From contig JBFGNS010000031.1 in NCBI GenBank assembly GCA_041574955.1, forward strand, positions 1 to 31,653: a DNA stretch of 31,653 nucleotides. The letters are read 5' to 3'. The first letter of the stretch is position 1. Each line of letters opens with the position of its first letter. Below are positions 29,703 through 31,653 of this stretch, piece after piece. The notes under the pieces were generated by a model, which was not told the DNA's origin, searched no databases, and saw only the letters and a program-made list of their open reading frames with translations. The position numbers were made by a program, and so were the translations under genes. The stretch is from CALZJC01 sp041574955 (lineage in GTDB: Bacteria > Acidobacteriota > Thermoanaerobaculia > Multivoradales > JAHEKO01).

Positions 29703-31653
29703 GCCGGCCGGCCGAGCGCCCACGACCGGACCTCGGCGACGGCAGCTGGCTCGAAGCCGCGGCTCTCGGTCCGCAGCCGCTCGCCGTCCGCCGGGTCGAG
29801 CCCTCGCCCTGCACCACCGCCTGCCCCGCCGGCGTCAACGTCAAGGCCTATGTCTCGCTGATCGCCGAGGGCAGGTTCGCCGAGGCGCTGACGGTGGTGC
29901 GCGAGCGCTGCCCGCTGCCCGGCATCTGCGGCCGTATCTGCCACCACCCGTGCGAGGCGGCGTGCCGCCGCGACCAGCCGATCGCCATCCGCGCCCTCAA
30001 GCGGTTCGTGGCCGACGTCGCCGACGGCCCGCCGCCGGCGCCAGCGCCGGCGCCGGTCGCTCACCCCACCACCCCGGTGGCGGTCGTCGGCTCCGGACCC
30101 GCCGGCCTGACCGCCGCCTGGGAGCTGCGCCGATCCGGCTATCCGGTGACCGTGTTCGAAGCCGAGAGCGAGCCCGGCGGCATGCTGCGCTACGGCATCG
30201 CGCCCTACCGCCTGCCGCGGCCGGCGCTCGACGCCGAGATCGACTACCTGCTCGCCAGCGGCATCGAGCTGCGCACCGGCTGCCGGATCGGCGAGGACCT
30301 GGAGCTCGAGGCGTTGCTCGCCTCGGGGTTCGCCTCGGTGCTGTTCGCGCTCGGCGCGCAGCGCGGCCGCTCGCTCGGTCTGCCGGACGAGGGCGGCGAG
30401 GTCGAGGACGCGCTGAGCTTCCTTCGCCGGGTCAACGCCGGCGACCGGCGGCCGCTCACCGGCGGCGTGCTGGTGATCGGCGGCGGCTCGACCGCGGTCG
30501 AGGCGGCGCGCACCGCGCGGCGACTGGGTGCCGACCCGGTGACCATCCTCTACCGCCGCTCGCGCCGCGAGCTGCTGGCCGGCGACGAGGAGATCGAGGC
30601 CTGCGCCCGGGAGGGGATCGCCATCCGCTTCCTGGTGACGCCGCACGCGGTGGTGCGCGACGACGACCGGTTCATCGGCCTCGAGTGCCTGCAGGTCGAG
30701 CTGGGCGAGGCCGACGCCAGCGGCCGGCGGCGGCCGGTACCGGTTGCCGGCAGCGAGTTCCTGGTCGAGGCCGACCGCGTGCTCGCCGCGGTGGGCCAGC
30801 AGGCCGATCTCGGGCTGCTGCCCGAGAAGCACCTGGCACGGCTGGCTCCGCGAGGCCGGCTCCAGGTGGATGTCGAGACCGCGATGACCGCGCTCCAGGG
30901 CGTGTTCGCGGCGGGCGACGTGGTGACCGGCCCGTCGACCGTCATCGAAGCGGTGGCCGCCGGCCAGCGCGCCGCGGCGACGGTGCGCCGCTACCTCGCC
31001 AGCGGTCGCACGACGCGCCCGTTGGCACCGCCACCGGCGCCGGCCGAGTACGCTCTCCCCGACCTGCCCGCCGCGCCGGCGGCGCGCCGCCATCCGCCCA
31101 CCGCGCCGCTCGAGCCCGGCCGTGAGTTCGCCGAGACCGAGCGCGCCTTCGGGCCGCACGAGGCGGTGGCCGAGGCGCGGCGCTGCCTGCGCTGCGGCCC
31201 GTGCAGCGAGTGCCGGCTGTGCGTCTCGTCCTGCGGGCGGCGCCACCTGGCGATGCGCGTCCCCGAGGCCGGCCCGGCCTGGCCTTCGCTCGTGCGATGC
31301 AGCGGACCGACGGCCGCCGCCGTTGCCCGCTCGGCGCCCGCCGGCGGCCGGCTGGTGGCCGCCGGTGGAGCCGCGGCGGCGGCGGTCGAGCTGCTGCCGC
31401 TGCCCGTTCGGGTGCTCGACGAGCAGTGCCGCGCCTGCGCCGACTGCCTGGCGGTGTGTCCGTTCGACGCCCTCGAGCTGGCCGGCGACGGGCGGCCGGT
31501 GCGGGTGGCCGAGAGCCGCTGCCGCGGCTGCCTGCTGTGCGCCGCCGTCTGCCCGACCGGTGCCCTGGTGTCGGAGCTCGGCTCCGCCGCCTGGTGGCAG
31601 GAGCGGCTCGAGAGCGTCGCCGCGCGCGCCGCCTCGTCGCCGCCGCGGGTGAC
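29699..31653 (+). CDS. GltD-like NAD(P)/FAD iron-sulfur oxidoreductase (partial at the window end)
   Basis: The frame is open from GTG 29699 to the last base (651 codons seen), so the C-terminus is missing. Residues about 30-100 are the cysteine-rich Fe-S domain of glutamate synthase small chain (C38, C42, C71, C77, C81, C85, C89). Residues 126-435 are a pyridine-nucleotide oxidoreductase: FAD motif VVGSGPAGL (129-137) and NAD(P) motif VIGGGSTAVEAA (259-270), closed by VFAAGDVVTGPS. After a linker come a cluster with C496, C499, C502, C505, C508 and C512, then two [4Fe-4S] ferredoxin motifs (C577, C580, C583, C587; C608, C611, C614, C618). No amidotransferase subunit (GltB) is nearby, so it is not glutamate synthase. 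The overlap with korC suggests it passes electrons between KOR ferredoxin centres and NAD(P). Confidence 0.85.
   Translation, partial: MSRPAERPRPDLGDGSWLEAAALGPQPLAVRRVEPSPCTTACPAGVNVKAYVSLIAEGRFAEALTVVRERCPLPGICGRICHHPCEAACRRDQPIAIRALKRFVADVADGPPPAPAPAPVAHPTTPVAVVGSGPAGLTAAWELRRSGYPVTVFEAESEPGGMLRYGIAPYRLPRPALDAEIDYLLASGIELRTGCRIGEDLELEALLASGFASVLFALGAQRGRSLGLPDEGGEVEDALSFLRRVNAGDRRPLTGGVLVIGGGSTAVEAARTARRLGADPVTILYRRSRRELLAGDEEIEACAREGIAIRFLVTPHAVVRDDDRFIGLECLQVELGEADASGRRRPVPVAGSEFLVEADRVLAAVGQQADLGLLPEKHLARLAPRGRLQVDVETAMTALQGVFAAGDVVTGPSTVIEAVAAGQRAAATVRRYLASGRTTRPLAPPPAPAEYALPDLPAAPAARRHPPTAPLEPGREFAETERAFGPHEAVAEARRCLRCGPCSECRLCVSSCGRRHLAMRVPEAGPAWPSLVRCSGPTAAAVARSAPAGGRLVAAGGAAAAAVELLPLPVRVLDEQCRACADCLAVCPFDALELAGDGRPVRVAESRCRGCLLCAAVCPTGALVSELGSAAWWQERLESVAARAASSPPRV

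Noticed and set aside
29699..31653. Glutamate synthase small subunit (gltD)
   Set aside because: The core is GltD-like, but there is no large subunit. The protein carries extra ferredoxin modules and overlaps korC, so a partner of the oxidoreductase is more likely.

Overview
This is a 31.65 kb window of very GC-rich bacterial DNA (roughly 70% or more by eye). Genes are dense, start codons are mixed (ATG, GTG, TTG, possibly CTG), and many adjacent genes overlap at stop/start. It carries no rRNA, tRNA, CRISPR array, phage gene or insertion sequence that I can recognise. The gene content fits a chromosomal segment of a free-living Acidobacteriota-like organism (Thermoanaerobaculia or a relative): a CHAT/TPR protein, a DUF2339/DUF3999 pair, a small winged-helix regulator beside a membrane protein, and a four-subunit 2-oxoacid:ferredoxin oxidoreductase. 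This placement is an inference from gene style, not from a marker gene. Another deep-branching high-GC group such as Myxococcota is possible.

Layout. Positions 1-1832 (minus): manC (GDP-mannose synthesis) followed by trmB. Positions 1833-2487: a mostly non-coding stretch with a 35-residue zinc-ribbon microprotein, dispersed repeats and hairpins. Positions 2488-6961 (minus): a large TPR-CHAT caspase-like protein followed by a secreted subtilisin-like protease. Positions 7102-8072: a 67-residue conserved-looking protein and a divergent V4R/TIGR02265-like sensor-type protein. Positions 8151-10863 (plus): a tightly overlapped operon of a six-helix membrane protein, a winged-helix regulator and an undecaprenyl-diphosphate-synthase-type enzyme, followed by an exported alpha/beta hydrolase; the promoter looks leaderless and has an operator-like inverted repeat. 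Positions 10885-12732 (minus): MATE transporter and PilZ protein. Positions 12804-13445 (plus): a lipoprotein with a CX5R phosphatase motif.

Positions 13465-21282 (minus): a long run of small metabolic and unknown genes. These include an NTF2-like protein, membrane proteins, a DUF1569/DinB-like protein, CsaA, an isoprenylcysteine-methyltransferase-like membrane enzyme, a DUF5694-cupin fusion, a SAM methyltransferase, a lipoprotein, a DUF6624 protein and a beta-lactamase-fold serine hydrolase. The last four are joined by 4-base overlaps.

Positions 21368-31653 (plus): the DUF2339-DUF3999 envelope pair. It is followed by the most striking region: a MarR-type regulator with a C-terminal four-cysteine cluster, preceded by two copies of a 12-base palindromic operator inside its own promoter. 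Directly downstream lies a five-gene operon, korD-korA-korB-korC plus a GltD-like NAD(P)/FAD iron-sulfur flavoprotein that runs off the window end. The operon reads as a 2-oxoglutarate (or other 2-oxoacid):ferredoxin oxidoreductase with its own pyridine-nucleotide coupling subunit, possibly under redox- or metal-responsive control by the cysteine-bearing MarR protein. That regulatory link is inference.
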